A stretch of 64,000 nucleotides of DNA. Origin: Pseudaminobacter soli (ex Li et al. 2025) (GTDB lineage Bacteria; Pseudomonadota; Alphaproteobacteria; Rhizobiales; Rhizobiaceae). Positions 29,083 through 37,027 of this stretch are shown here, piece after piece. Made by a program: the position numbers and the translations under genes. The notes under the pieces are model-generated. The model searched no databases. It was given only the letters and a program-made list of their open reading frames with translations, and had not been told where the DNA came from. Position 1 is the first letter of the stretch. Each line of letters begins with the position of its first letter. The DNA lies in the NCBI RefSeq assembly GCF_029892515.1, contig NZ_JARXVF010000001.1, positions 930,001 through 994,000 on the forward strand, in the 5' to 3' direction.

Positions 29083-29895
29083 ATGACCGTGAAAGTTGTG
29101 CTCGTCGGTTGCGGCAACATGGGATACGCGATGCTGGCCGGCTGGCTGAAGTCGGAGCAGCTGAGCCCGTCCGAGACTTTCGTGGCGGAGCCCAATGCCG
29201 AACTGCGCGCACGCGCGGAAAAACTGGGCGTGGCGACCGGCGCCAGCGCTGCCGACCTTCCAGCCGGCACGCCCGAACTGGTGGTTCTTGCGGTGAAGCC
29301 GCAGGTGATCCGCGACGTGACAGCCGGCTACAAGCACCTCGGCAACGGCCAGACCAGCTTCGTGAGCGTGGCCGCAGGCACGCCCATCGCCACCTTCGCG
29401 GAAGTGCTCGGGGAGAAGACCCCAATCATCCGTGTGATGCCCAACACGCCGGCCGCCATCGGCAAGGGCATGATGGTGGTGTATGCCAATGCTCACGTCC
29501 GGCCCGAAACCAAGACGTTCGTGAACGAGCTTCTCGCTGCCAGCGGCGCCGTGGCGACCGTCGATGATGAGAAGCTGATGGATGTGGTGACGGCGGTTTC
29601 CGGCTCGGGCCCGGCCTATATCTTCCACTTCATCGAATGCCTGACGGCCGCAGCCGAGCACGCTGGCCTGCCCGCCGAAACGGCAAAGCTCCTGGCCATG
29701 CAGACGGTCTATGGCGCCGCCTCCCTAGCCGCCGAGAGCGGCGAGGAGCCGGGCCTGCTGCGCCAGCAGGTGACGAGCCCCAACGGCACGACTGCTGCCG
29801 CGCTCGGCGTTCTGATGGGCGACGATCGGCTGAAGACGCTGCTGACGGATGCCGTCGAAGCGGCTCGCCTGCGCTCGATCGAGTTGGGGAAGTGA
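29083..29895 (+). CDS. proC: Pyrroline-5-carboxylate reductase
   Basis: 270 aa. Reduces 1-pyrroline-5-carboxylate to proline, last step of proline synthesis. N-terminal cofactor motif VGCGNMGYAML (residues ~7-17), PNTPAAIGKGM in the middle, and the C-terminal signature region SGSGPAYIFHFIE and SPNGTTAAALG. Strong AGGAGG before the ATG. It is convergent with the SAF-domain oxidoreductase gene; the two share the hairpin at 29904-29929. Confidence 0.96.
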   Translation: MTVKVVLVGCGNMGYAMLAGWLKSEQLSPSETFVAEPNAELRARAEKLGVATGASAADLPAGTPELVVLAVKPQVIRDVTAGYKHLGNGQTSFVSVAAGTPIATFAEVLGEKTPIIRVMPNTPAAIGKGMMVVYANAHVRPETKTFVNELLAASGAVATVDDEKLMDVVTAVSGSGPAYIFHFIECLTAAAEHAGLPAETAKLLAMQTVYGAASLAAESGEEPGLLRQQVTSPNGTTAAALGVLMGDDRLKTLLTDAVEAARLRSIELGK

Positions 29896-29903
29896 TCGTT
29901 ATG

Positions 29904-29929
29904 TAATGGCCTGAGAAATCAGGCCATTA
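29904..29929. terminator. Perfect GAAA-tetraloop hairpin between convergent genes
   Basis: TAATGGCCTGA (29904-29914), loop GAAA, then the exact complement to 29929: an 11-bp stem without mismatch. It contains the stop codon of the minus-strand oxidoreductase and begins 8 bp after the proC stop. No long T tract on either strand, so it may act as an RNA-stabilising 3' end as much as a terminator. Confidence 0.7.
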
Positions 29930-31241
29930 CGCTGCCATAAAGCATCTCGTCCTGCCTGCGACGCAGGTCGAAGAGGCGCGTGGTGGCGTCGGGCGCGGCG
30001 TTGTCGGTGGTGAGCAGTTCGCCCTTCTTCACCGGCATCAGCACCTTGCCGCCTTCGAGCAGACCAACGGGCACTGCGCGGCTGGCGCGGGCTTCCTCGA
30101 CCGTCATGGTCCAAGAGCGGTAGCAGGTTTCGCCAATGGCGTCGAAGGTCTCGCCGGCGGCGAGATCGCGCTTGGCGACAGCGCAGACTTCCGCCACCGG
30201 GCGCGGCAGCGGCACCATGTCGGGCCGGCCGTAAACCATGATGCGCGCGGCCGTCAGCGGCACTTCCAACGATGTCAAATGGTAGGGCCGGAAGAAGGCG
30301 TAGTAAGGCCCATGGCCGATATGCAGATCGTCCATGCGCTCGATGATGCGCGGGTGCGTTGCCTCGACCACCACGAAGACGCCCGGCGCCACACCCTTGC
30401 CGATGGTGTAGTCCACCACGCCCTTGCGGCTCAGCACGCCGCCAGCCTCCTGCGGGATCAACACTTTCGCCAGATTGTCGCGATCGACCTTAGGGCCGTG
30501 CATCCCCGGCCTGTCGGGCACGAGGCCGGTGGCGTTGGCGATCGCTGCCATCTCGACCATGGTCTTCGAGCCGTCGATGAACTCCACCAGCATGCGCGGG
30601 TTCATGTTCCGGCGTTCCGCTTCCTCGCGGTAGTCGTCGGGCACCGCGTCGTGGTTGAGCGGGTTGTTCTTGCCCTTGCCGGCCGAGACGATGGTGTAGC
30701 CGAGCGCGGTGGCGAATTCGATGAGTTCCATGCAGCTCGAAGGCTCGTCGCCGGCACCGACCGAATAGACGACGCCGAGCTTGTCAGCCTGCTTCTTGAG
30801 ATAGGCGCCGATGGTGACGTCGGCCTCGACATTCATCATGACGAGGTGCTTGCCGTGCTCCATGGCCATCAGGTCGAAATCGGCGGCAACGCCGGGCTTG
30901 CCGGTGGCGTCGATGACCACGTCGATCAGCGGATTGGTGACCAGCATCTCGTTCGAGGTGATGGCGATCTTGCCGGCCTCGATGGCGGCGGTGACCTTGG
31001 AAGGGGTGTCGGCCTCACGTGCCTTGGCGTCGTCGCCATAGGCGATCTCGATGGCCGCATGAGCGGTGTGCGGGCGGCGCGTGGAAATGGCGCAGACTTC
31101 CACGCCCTTCATCAGCATCGTCTGGGTGACCAGATCGGTGCCCATCTCGCCGGAGCCGATGACGCCGATGCGCACCGGACGCCCCTCCTCTGCACGTTTG
31201 GCGAGATCACGGGCAAGCCCGGTGAGGGCGACATTGGTCAT
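29919..31241 (-). CDS. SAF-domain NAD(P)-dependent oxidoreductase of unknown substrate
   Basis: 440 aa. N-terminal Rossmann fold with RIGVIGSGEMGTDLV (residues ~23-37), similar to homoserine-dehydrogenase-like enzymes, then GKHLVMMNVEADVTIG. The C-terminal part (about 350-430) fits a SAF domain (CAVAKRDLAAGETFDAIG; VPVGLLEGGKVLMPVKKGE). Members of this group oxidise polyols or sugar acids in several catabolic clusters, but no sugar kinase, aldolase or transporter is adjacent, so the substrate is open. A single minus-strand gene downstream of the mod operon, convergent with proC. Confidence 0.8.
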   Translation of the reverse strand: MTNVALTGLARDLAKRAEEGRPVRIGVIGSGEMGTDLVTQTMLMKGVEVCAISTRRPHTAHAAIEIAYGDDAKAREADTPSKVTAAIEAGKIAITSNEMLVTNPLIDVVIDATGKPGVAADFDLMAMEHGKHLVMMNVEADVTIGAYLKKQADKLGVVYSVGAGDEPSSCMELIEFATALGYTIVSAGKGKNNPLNHDAVPDDYREEAERRNMNPRMLVEFIDGSKTMVEMAAIANATGLVPDRPGMHGPKVDRDNLAKVLIPQEAGGVLSRKGVVDYTIGKGVAPGVFVVVEATHPRIIERMDDLHIGHGPYYAFFRPYHLTSLEVPLTAARIMVYGRPDMVPLPRPVAEVCAVAKRDLAAGETFDAIGETCYRSWTMTVEEARASRAVPVGLLEGGKVLMPVKKGELLTTDNAAPDATTRLFDLRRRQDEMLYGSVMA

Positions 31242-31407
31242 GGCAGGTCCGATGCTTGTCTTGGGAAAAGCGTTCTAGAGCGCGACCGTCTTGCCAAGGA
31301 AACGGTCGCGCGTCCAGTCACACAATAGCACAATCGACCGGCAAGGTCGTCGCAGTAGATGCATCGGCATGGAGCCGATGCGGGCCGGAGATCGTCGGCC
31401 CTTTCGG

Positions 31408-31749
31408 TTAGTGCGCCTCGATCTCTGCCTGCAAAGCCGCCATCTGCGGTGCGGCGGCGGCAACCGCCGCGCGCTCGATAGCCCGGAAACGGGTGACCAC
31501 GGAAAGCCCGACCGGCGTCAGCTGCGCGCCGCCGCCATGCTTGCCGCCGGTCTGTGCCGCAACGAGCGGCTTGCCGAACAGCTTGTTCATCTCCTCCACA
31601 AGATCCCAGGCGCGTTTGTAGGACATGTTCATGGCCCGCGCGGCGGCCGAAATGGAGCCGAAGGCCGCGATCTGCTCGAGCAGCTCGATCTTGCCGGGCC
31701 CGATCCGGCCTTGTGGGTCCAGGTTTATCCGCAGAGTGAGTGACGGCAT
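31408..31749 (-). CDS. modE: ModE-family winged-helix regulator lacking the molybdate-binding domain
   Basis: 113 aa from the ATG at 31749 (GGGA upstream; an earlier start at 31782 would overlap modC). It matches the LysR/ModE-type DNA-binding N-terminus: GKIELLEQIAAFGSISAAAR, MSYKRAWDLVEEMN and the wing TGGKHGGGAQLTP. The molybdate-binding Mop/TOBE repeats that follow in E. coli ModE are absent. Such short ModE proteins are known from alphaproteobacteria. It is the last gene of modABC-modE (22 bp after modC), and a ModE-box candidate precedes modA, so autoregulation of the operon is likely. Confidence 0.88.
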   Translation of the reverse strand: MPSLTLRINLDPQGRIGPGKIELLEQIAAFGSISAAARAMNMSYKRAWDLVEEMNKLFGKPLVAAQTGGKHGGGAQLTPVGLSVVTRFRAIERAAVAAAAPQMAALQAEIEAH

Positions 31750-31771
31750 GTGATCGCATTCCCTTTGAACG

Positions 31772-32881
31772 CTAGATATCATGCAAGGCTCCGGTTCGGG
31801 ACAAGTTTTCCTGATCGAAAGCCACCGTTTTGATCACCGCAAAAACCGGAAGGCCGACGGCAAGCCCCAGGGCATGCAGCGACTGGCGGGTGATGCGCGA
31901 CAAGATCATCTCGCCGTTGCAGTCGATCCGGACTTCCGCAGTTGCGCCGTCGGGCGTGTCTACGCTGGCCACCCTACCGGCCAGCACGTTAAGTGCGCTG
32001 AGCCCGCGCGGCAGCTCGGTTGCGATCATCACGTCGCGTGCGCGAATCCGCACCCGCACGGCGCCACCCAACCCTGTGTCGATCTTCGGCACGCGAATCT
32101 CTCCGGCGGTCGAGCGCAGTATGGTCATGTCGAATTCATCGTCATGACCCGCAACCCTCATATCGAGAACGGTGCCACCCTCGCCTTGCGCCTCCTTGGG
32201 CAAGAGGTCCAGGCGCTGCATGATCGCCCCGGTGGGGCCGAAGGCAGCGACCTTGCCATGCGAGAGCACGACGACATCGCTCGCCAGCCGCGCTACCTCG
32301 GAGACGGAGTGGCTGACATAGACGATGGGTATTTTGGTCTCGTCGCGCAGCCGCTCCAGATAGGGCATGATCTCGGCCTTGCGCGCATCATCGAGCGAGG
32401 CGAGCGGCTCGTCCATCAAGAGCAGACGCGGGCTGGTCAGCAGCGCCCGGCCGATCGCCACGCGCTGCGTCTCGCCGCCGGACAGATGGCTCGGGCGACG
32501 CTCCAGCAGATGCTCGATGCCGAGCAGGTCGACGACCCGGTCGAGATCCTCGTAGCGCTCGGCCGAAGGCGTGAACCAGCGACCGTAGAGCAGGTTCGCC
32601 CGCACGCTCATATGCGGGAACAGCCGCGGTTCCTGGAACACATAGCCGATGCGCCGCTTGTGGGCGGGCACGAACAGTTTTTCGGCCGTATCCACGAAAA
32701 CACGGCCTTGGGCGGCAATGCGTCCGCGATCGGGTTTCAAAAGCCCGCCGATGAGGTTGACCAGCGAGGTCTTGCCGGAGCCGGAGGGCCCGAACAGCGC
32801 CGTCAGCCGCCCCGCGCTCTCGAACCGTGCTTCGAGCGTGAAGGCGCCCAGCCGGTGGCTGATGTCGACCGCGACCGTCAT
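31772..32881 (-). CDS. modC: Molybdate ABC transporter ATP-binding protein
   Basis: 369 aa. Walker A GPSGSGKTS (about residues 31-39), signature LSGGETQR, Walker B LLLMDEP, and a C-terminal Mop/TOBE domain (about 290-360, ELPRGLSALNVLAGRVA), which binds molybdate and can inhibit uptake. Start: the ATG at 32881 overlaps the modB stop (ATGA), showing coupling; the open frame extends upstream through modB in another frame and is not coding there. Powers molybdate import. Confidence 0.96.
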   Translation of the reverse strand: MTVAVDISHRLGAFTLEARFESAGRLTALFGPSGSGKTSLVNLIGGLLKPDRGRIAAQGRVFVDTAEKLFVPAHKRRIGYVFQEPRLFPHMSVRANLLYGRWFTPSAERYEDLDRVVDLLGIEHLLERRPSHLSGGETQRVAIGRALLTSPRLLLMDEPLASLDDARKAEIMPYLERLRDETKIPIVYVSHSVSEVARLASDVVVLSHGKVAAFGPTGAIMQRLDLLPKEAQGEGGTVLDMRVAGHDDEFDMTILRSTAGEIRVPKIDTGLGGAVRVRIRARDVMIATELPRGLSALNVLAGRVASVDTPDGATAEVRIDCNGEMILSRITRQSLHALGLAVGLPVFAVIKTVAFDQENLSRTGALHDI

Positions 32882-33579
32882 TGGATGTCGAGCCTCTTGC
32901 CCAACCGCCGCGAAAACGCCTCGGAGGCGATCAGGGCCGTCATCGAAATGGCGATGGACACCAGCGTGAGGCGCAGCGCCCCGAGGTCGCCACCCGGCAC
33001 CTGAGTGAAGGTGTAGATGGCGGTTGGCAGGGTCTGCGTCTCGCCCGGAATGTTGGACACGAAGGTGATGGTGGCGCCGAATTCGCCCATGGCTTTGGCA
33101 AAGGACAGGATCATGCCGGCGATGATGCCGGGCAGGATCAGCGGCAGCGTGACAGTAAAGAACACCCAGGCCCGATTGGCGCCGAGCGTGCCGGCCGCCG
33201 CCTCCAGCCTGCGATCGACCGCGTCGATTGACAGCCAGATGGCCCGCACCATGAGCGGAAATCCCATGACGCCGCAGGCAAGTGCGGCGCCGGTCCAACG
33301 GAACGAAAAGACGATGCCGAAATTGTCGGCCAAAAAGGCGCCGATGGGGCCGCGCCGGCCAAAGGTGATCAGCAGCAGATAGCCGGTGACCACCGGTGGC
33401 AGAATCAGGGGCAGGTGGACGATGCCGTTGAGCAGCGACTTGCCCCAGAATTTGCCGCGCGCCAGCAGAAGGGCGACGCAGATGCCGATCGGCAGGCTCA
33501 CGATCATCGCCCAGGTTGCGACCTTGAGCGACAAGCGGACCGCGGTCCACTCTTCGGGGCTGAGCTGCAGCCAGCTCAT
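32878..33579 (-). CDS. modB: Molybdate ABC transporter permease
   Basis: 233 aa from ATG 33579, which has GGGAGG nine nt upstream; a start at 33609 would add 10 residues. Five to six hydrophobic segments. The EAA-loop region contains AAGTLGANRAWVFFTVTLPLILPG, which contacts ModC. Typical CysT/ModB-type inner-membrane channel. Middle gene of modABC. Confidence 0.95.
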   Translation of the reverse strand: MSWLQLSPEEWTAVRLSLKVATWAMIVSLPIGICVALLLARGKFWGKSLLNGIVHLPLILPPVVTGYLLLITFGRRGPIGAFLADNFGIVFSFRWTGAALACGVMGFPLMVRAIWLSIDAVDRRLEAAAGTLGANRAWVFFTVTLPLILPGIIAGMILSFAKAMGEFGATITFVSNIPGETQTLPTAIYTFTQVPGGDLGALRLTLVSIAISMTALIASEAFSRRLGKRLDIQ

Positions 33580-33689
33580 GCCCACGATCCTCCCAGCGAT
33601 TTCTGCCAAACGCCCATGCGCAATCTATAGACCGAGCTTTCGGTTTCCACTCCCGAAATTCTCTGCGTCCCTTTCTTAACGCGCAGGCT

Positions 33690-34490
33690 TCAGTTCGCTG
33701 GCACCAGAACGGTGAAGCCCTGCTCCTCGAACAGCGGCTTTGCCTTGGCCGACTTCAGATAGTCGAGGAACTTGGCGGCATCCTCGTTCTTCGAGTCAGC
33801 CAGCACTGCGGCCGGATAGATGATCGGTGCATGCGTTTCCTGAGGGAAGGTCGCAATGATCTTCACCTCAGGATCGGCGGCGGCGTCGGTCTGGTAGACG
33901 ATGCCAAGCGGCGCCTCGCCGGTGGAGACGAGTTTTAGCGCAGCGCGGACGTTCTCCGCCTGGGCCACGTTGTTTTCCACCGACGGCCAGACGCCGAGCT
34001 TTTCGAGCGCCGCCTTGCCGTATTTGCCGGCCGGCACGGCCTTCACGTCGGCCATCGCCAGCTTGCCGTCGCCAAGCAGCTTAGCGAGGTCGAAATTCGG
34101 CTCGATCGTCGTGGTGGCCGAAGCGTCCTTGCGGGCGATCAGCACGATGCGATTGCCGAGAAGCTGAACCTCGGTGTCGGACTTGGTGAGCTTCTTGTCC
34201 GCCAGGTATTTCATCCAGTCGAGGTCGGCCGAGATGAAGACGTCGGCGGGGGCGCCGCCCTCGATCTGCTTGGCCAGCGCAGAGCTCGCCGCATAGGAGA
34301 TGGTGGCGGCCTCATGGCCCTCGGCCTTCCAAGAAGAGTTAATCGCGTCGAGTGCGTTCTTCAGGCTGGCGGCGGCGAAGACCACGACATTGTCGGCGGC
34401 CTGCGAAGCCGGCACGGCCGTAAGCAACATGGACACCATGCCGCCGACTGCGGCTGCAAACCGGATTCCGAAACCTCTACGCGTCACCAT
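33690..34490 (-). CDS. modA: Periplasmic molybdate-binding protein
   Basis: 266 aa. Signal peptide at residues 1 to about 30 (MVSMLLTAVPASQA, cut before ADNVVVFAA). Mature protein has VVFAAASLKNALDAI, the oxyanion-binding start of ModA, and SADLDWMKYL. Captures molybdate for ModBC. Molybdenum is needed for nitrate reductase, xanthine dehydrogenase and nitrogenase. First gene of the operon; preceded by the ModE-box candidate at 34550-34573. Confidence 0.95.
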   Translation of the reverse strand: MVTRRGFGIRFAAAVGGMVSMLLTAVPASQAADNVVVFAAASLKNALDAINSSWKAEGHEAATISYAASSALAKQIEGGAPADVFISADLDWMKYLADKKLTKSDTEVQLLGNRIVLIARKDASATTTIEPNFDLAKLLGDGKLAMADVKAVPAGKYGKAALEKLGVWPSVENNVAQAENVRAALKLVSTGEAPLGIVYQTDAAADPEVKIIATFPQETHAPIIYPAAVLADSKNEDAAKFLDYLKSAKAKPLFEEQGFTVLVPAN

Positions 34491-34549
34491 GGCACTCGCT
34501 CTCCTCGAAGCCGTTGATTCAGGATGGGTGCAAGCTATGCGACTTCATA

Positions 34550-34573
34550 CGATATATCCATACCGATATAACC
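34550..34573. promoter_or_regulatory. ModE-box candidate upstream of modA
   Basis: Sequence CGATATAT (34550-34557), 8-bp spacer, ATATAACC (34566-34573). It has the same size (8-8-8) as the E. coli ModE operator, where the halves read CGTTATAT and ACATAACG, and is 60 bp upstream of the modA start. It would let ModE repress the operon when molybdate is plentiful. Confidence 0.7.
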
Positions 34574-34664
34574 ATCCGGTCAGATTTTCCCTAACGGCCT
34601 TCGGAAATGGCAACAAGGATGACTATGATCGGATAGTCCGGACGCCCGAGTGACTGTCCGGCTG

Positions 34665-35741
34665 TCAGATGTTTCCTCGGACGCGTAGCCAGCGCAGCCG
34701 CAGGAGGCGGCGAAGGTCGAGCAAAGACTGCCTACCCCTAAGCTCCATGGACGAAAGCGGCTTTGCCCGCTGCCGGTGTTTCAGCGCACGCGCGATCGGC
34801 TTTTCGAGCAGTTCGTAGCCGGCAATGCCGATCGCCACGCCGCCCAACACGGCAAGCGGCAGTGCTACCCAGACGGATAGCGAGAGCGCCGACGCGAGCT
34901 TCGCAACCACCGAGATCGCGAAGGTGTGCCAGAGATAGATCGAATAGGAAGCATCGCCGATATAGGCTGCCGGGCGCCAGCCGTCGATCAGCCCGCCACG
35001 CTCGAGCGCCAGCGTGCCGACAACTAGGGCCATCGCCAAGGGGCCGAAGACAAGCGGCGTAAAGCCGGCATCGGTAAAGCCGACGAAGGCAAAGCCGAGG
35101 GCCGCGACCAGGACCAGACCCAAACCGGTGGTAGGGTCCGCGATGCGTTCATCGAGCCAGAGCTTGCCGATCAACGCGCCGAGCAGGAATTCGAGGATTA
35201 TCGGATTGGTATAGGTTGCCAGCAGGGGGTTGCGGCTTTCGAAGATCAGCCCCAACGCCACAAGCCCGAGCAAAGCAGTGGCAAGTGCGGCAAGCCTGCG
35301 CCGGGCCGGCAGCAGCAGCGCCCCCGCAAAGACCACGTAGAAGAGCATCTCGTAGTTCAGCGTCCAACCCTGGACCAGCACCGGCCAGATATCGCCTGTG
35401 CTCGGCGAACGAACGGGGATGAAGAAGAATGACCCCAGCACATGGCCCAATGTCAGCTTGAGGTTCGGGAACAGCCCTACCAAGGCTCCTGCGACCATCG
35501 CGGCCGTCGCGAGCCAATAGGCGGGCGCGATCCGCTCCAGCCGATCGCGCAGGAAATGAGCAGGCGTGACGGGTCGGCTTTGCGAAATCGTCCACATGAT
35601 GAAGCCGCTGACGACGAAGAAGACGTCGACGCCGGCAGCACCTATGGCGAAGTGCCCGTCGGTGCGTTCGGCTGCGTGGAAGACCACCACCGCCAGCGCA
35701 GCGATCCCGCGCAGATACTGGATACCGAAGAGTTTCTGCAT
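34665..35741 (-). CDS. exoZ: Exopolysaccharide acetyltransferase, ExoZ-like (acyltransferase 3 family)
   Basis: 358 aa membrane protein. Acyltransferase_3 fold: IQYLRGIAALAVVVFHA with the conserved His near residue 22, GVDVFFVVSGFIMW, and SYSIYLWHTF near the C-terminus; about ten hydrophobic segments. In Sinorhizobium meliloti ExoZ acetylates the third (glucose) residue of the succinoglycan unit. It overlaps the exoQ stop by one base (TGATG), so it belongs to the exoYFQZ operon. The C-terminal tail (~35 residues) is rich in Arg and Leu. Confidence 0.88.
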   Translation of the reverse strand: MQKLFGIQYLRGIAALAVVVFHAAERTDGHFAIGAAGVDVFFVVSGFIMWTISQSRPVTPAHFLRDRLERIAPAYWLATAAMVAGALVGLFPNLKLTLGHVLGSFFFIPVRSPSTGDIWPVLVQGWTLNYEMLFYVVFAGALLLPARRRLAALATALLGLVALGLIFESRNPLLATYTNPIILEFLLGALIGKLWLDERIADPTTGLGLVLVAALGFAFVGFTDAGFTPLVFGPLAMALVVGTLALERGGLIDGWRPAAYIGDASYSIYLWHTFAISVVAKLASALSLSVWVALPLAVLGGVAIGIAGYELLEKPIARALKHRQRAKPLSSMELRGRQSLLDLRRLLRLRWLRVRGNI

Positions 35742-37009
35742 CAGGCGTGACGCAGGCCGGCGACCGCGGCCCCCGGTTCCTGGGCGGTCAGTCGACGCAT
35801 TGTTTGCGAACTCACAGCAAGCCCGGCCGCGTAGTAGAGCATGAAGGATCCCACCGCATAGGGATGGATGACGTCGACCTCGAAGAAGGAGCGCACGGCA
35901 AGCATGACCGTAAGGCCGAGCATCACATGCGAGGAGACGTTGTCGGCATCGTCGAGCAGCCGCAGCAGATGGCCGACGAGCGCGCGCAGCAAGACAAGCG
36001 CCAACAGCAGCAAGCCCACCACGCCAAGCTCGACCAGCACCTCGATATAGGTGTTGTGGAAATGGAAGCCGCTGCGCGAGCCGATATAGAACTCCTCCCA
36101 CAGCCGCTCGGCCTCGGAAAAGCCCTGCACCCAATAGGCCTGATAGCCGACGCCGAACGTTGGCGCCTGCCCCCAGGCGGCAAGCCCCTCGCCCCAGAGA
36201 TAGGTGCGGCCGGTGAGCGTCGAATCCTTGCCGAAGGCGCCGAGCAGCAGATCGACGCCGCCGGCGTTGAGGCCGATGAAGACCACGAACAGCCCGGCGA
36301 TCAGGACGACGAGGAAAAAGGTCTTTCGCGTGCGCGGCGCAAACAGCAGCAGCGCCCGCACCCCCACCAGCATGGCGAGCGTGGCCGCTGTCGCGATGAT
36401 AGAGGTGGCCGATTGCGAGGCGACCAGCGCATAGCCGGCAAGGCCGAAAGTGACGAGCGCGACCAGCGCCCAAAGCCCGCGCTCACGCAGGATGAAGAGC
36501 GCGGCGAAGCCGAAATAGATGCCGAGCGAGGAGAAGAAGCCGAGCAGATTCTTGGACGAGAAAGCGCCGACGAAGCTGTAGTTGCCGTCGAGCGGATCGT
36601 AGTGATAGCCGCCGAAGGCCAGCGAATAGAGCACCACGAGACAGACGCCGGTGAGCACGCCAAGGGTGAGCGTTCGCACACCGACGGTGCGCGCGGCAAT
36701 CAGCGCGCAGATGATGTGCGACAGATACTGCATGCTCGCTCGTGCCGTCACGCCCGGCGCCGCCGACCAGAACACCGAGAGGCAGGCCAGCAGGCTGAAG
36801 GCGACGATCCAGTAGAATTTCAGGTAGTTGCCCAGCGACTGGCGATAATCGACCAGAACGAGCGGCAGCCAGAGCGCGTAATAGAGCAGGATCGGCGCCT
36901 GGCCGAAACGCGTCGAATAGGCGAAGATGAAGATCGACAGCGCGATCGCAACGAAGCCATAGGCAAAGTTGCTGTCTGGGCTGACGAAGCTAGCCTTGGC
37001 AATCTTCAT
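35741..37009 (-). CDS. exoQ: Exopolysaccharide polymerase, ExoQ/Wzy-like (O-antigen ligase family)
   Basis: 422 aa with about 11 hydrophobic segments and the O-antigen-ligase/polymerase region (FHFHNTYIEVLVELGVVGLL, with His and Glu in the large periplasmic loop about residue 325). In S. meliloti ExoQ is needed to form high-molecular-weight succinoglycan from lipid-linked octasaccharides. Position between exoF and exoZ matches that system. Confidence 0.88.
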   Translation of the reverse strand: MKIAKASFVSPDSNFAYGFVAIALSIFIFAYSTRFGQAPILLYYALWLPLVLVDYRQSLGNYLKFYWIVAFSLLACLSVFWSAAPGVTARASMQYLSHIICALIAARTVGVRTLTLGVLTGVCLVVLYSLAFGGYHYDPLDGNYSFVGAFSSKNLLGFFSSLGIYFGFAALFILRERGLWALVALVTFGLAGYALVASQSATSIIATAATLAMLVGVRALLLFAPRTRKTFFLVVLIAGLFVVFIGLNAGGVDLLLGAFGKDSTLTGRTYLWGEGLAAWGQAPTFGVGYQAYWVQGFSEAERLWEEFYIGSRSGFHFHNTYIEVLVELGVVGLLLLALVLLRALVGHLLRLLDDADNVSSHVMLGLTVMLAVRSFFEVDVIHPYAVGSFMLYYAAGLAVSSQTMRRLTAQEPGAAVAGLRHA

Positions 37010-37027
37010 AAACGGCTCCGGCGCCGC

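Noticed and set aside
31280-31311. Inverted repeat CGCGACCGT/ACGGTCGCG after the modE gene considered as terminator
   Set aside because: A good 9-bp stem but a 12-nt loop and no T tract on either strand; kept only as a possible weak hairpin.
31772-33550. Long frame apparently encoding a 592-aa ModC fusion
   Set aside because: The part upstream of 32881 is a shadow of modB in another frame; ModC starts at the ATGA overlap and is full-length from there.
34665-36473. 602-aa frame continuing upstream of the acyltransferase
   Set aside because: The first 240 codons are the antiframe reading of exoQ on the same strand; the ExoZ fold begins at 35741.
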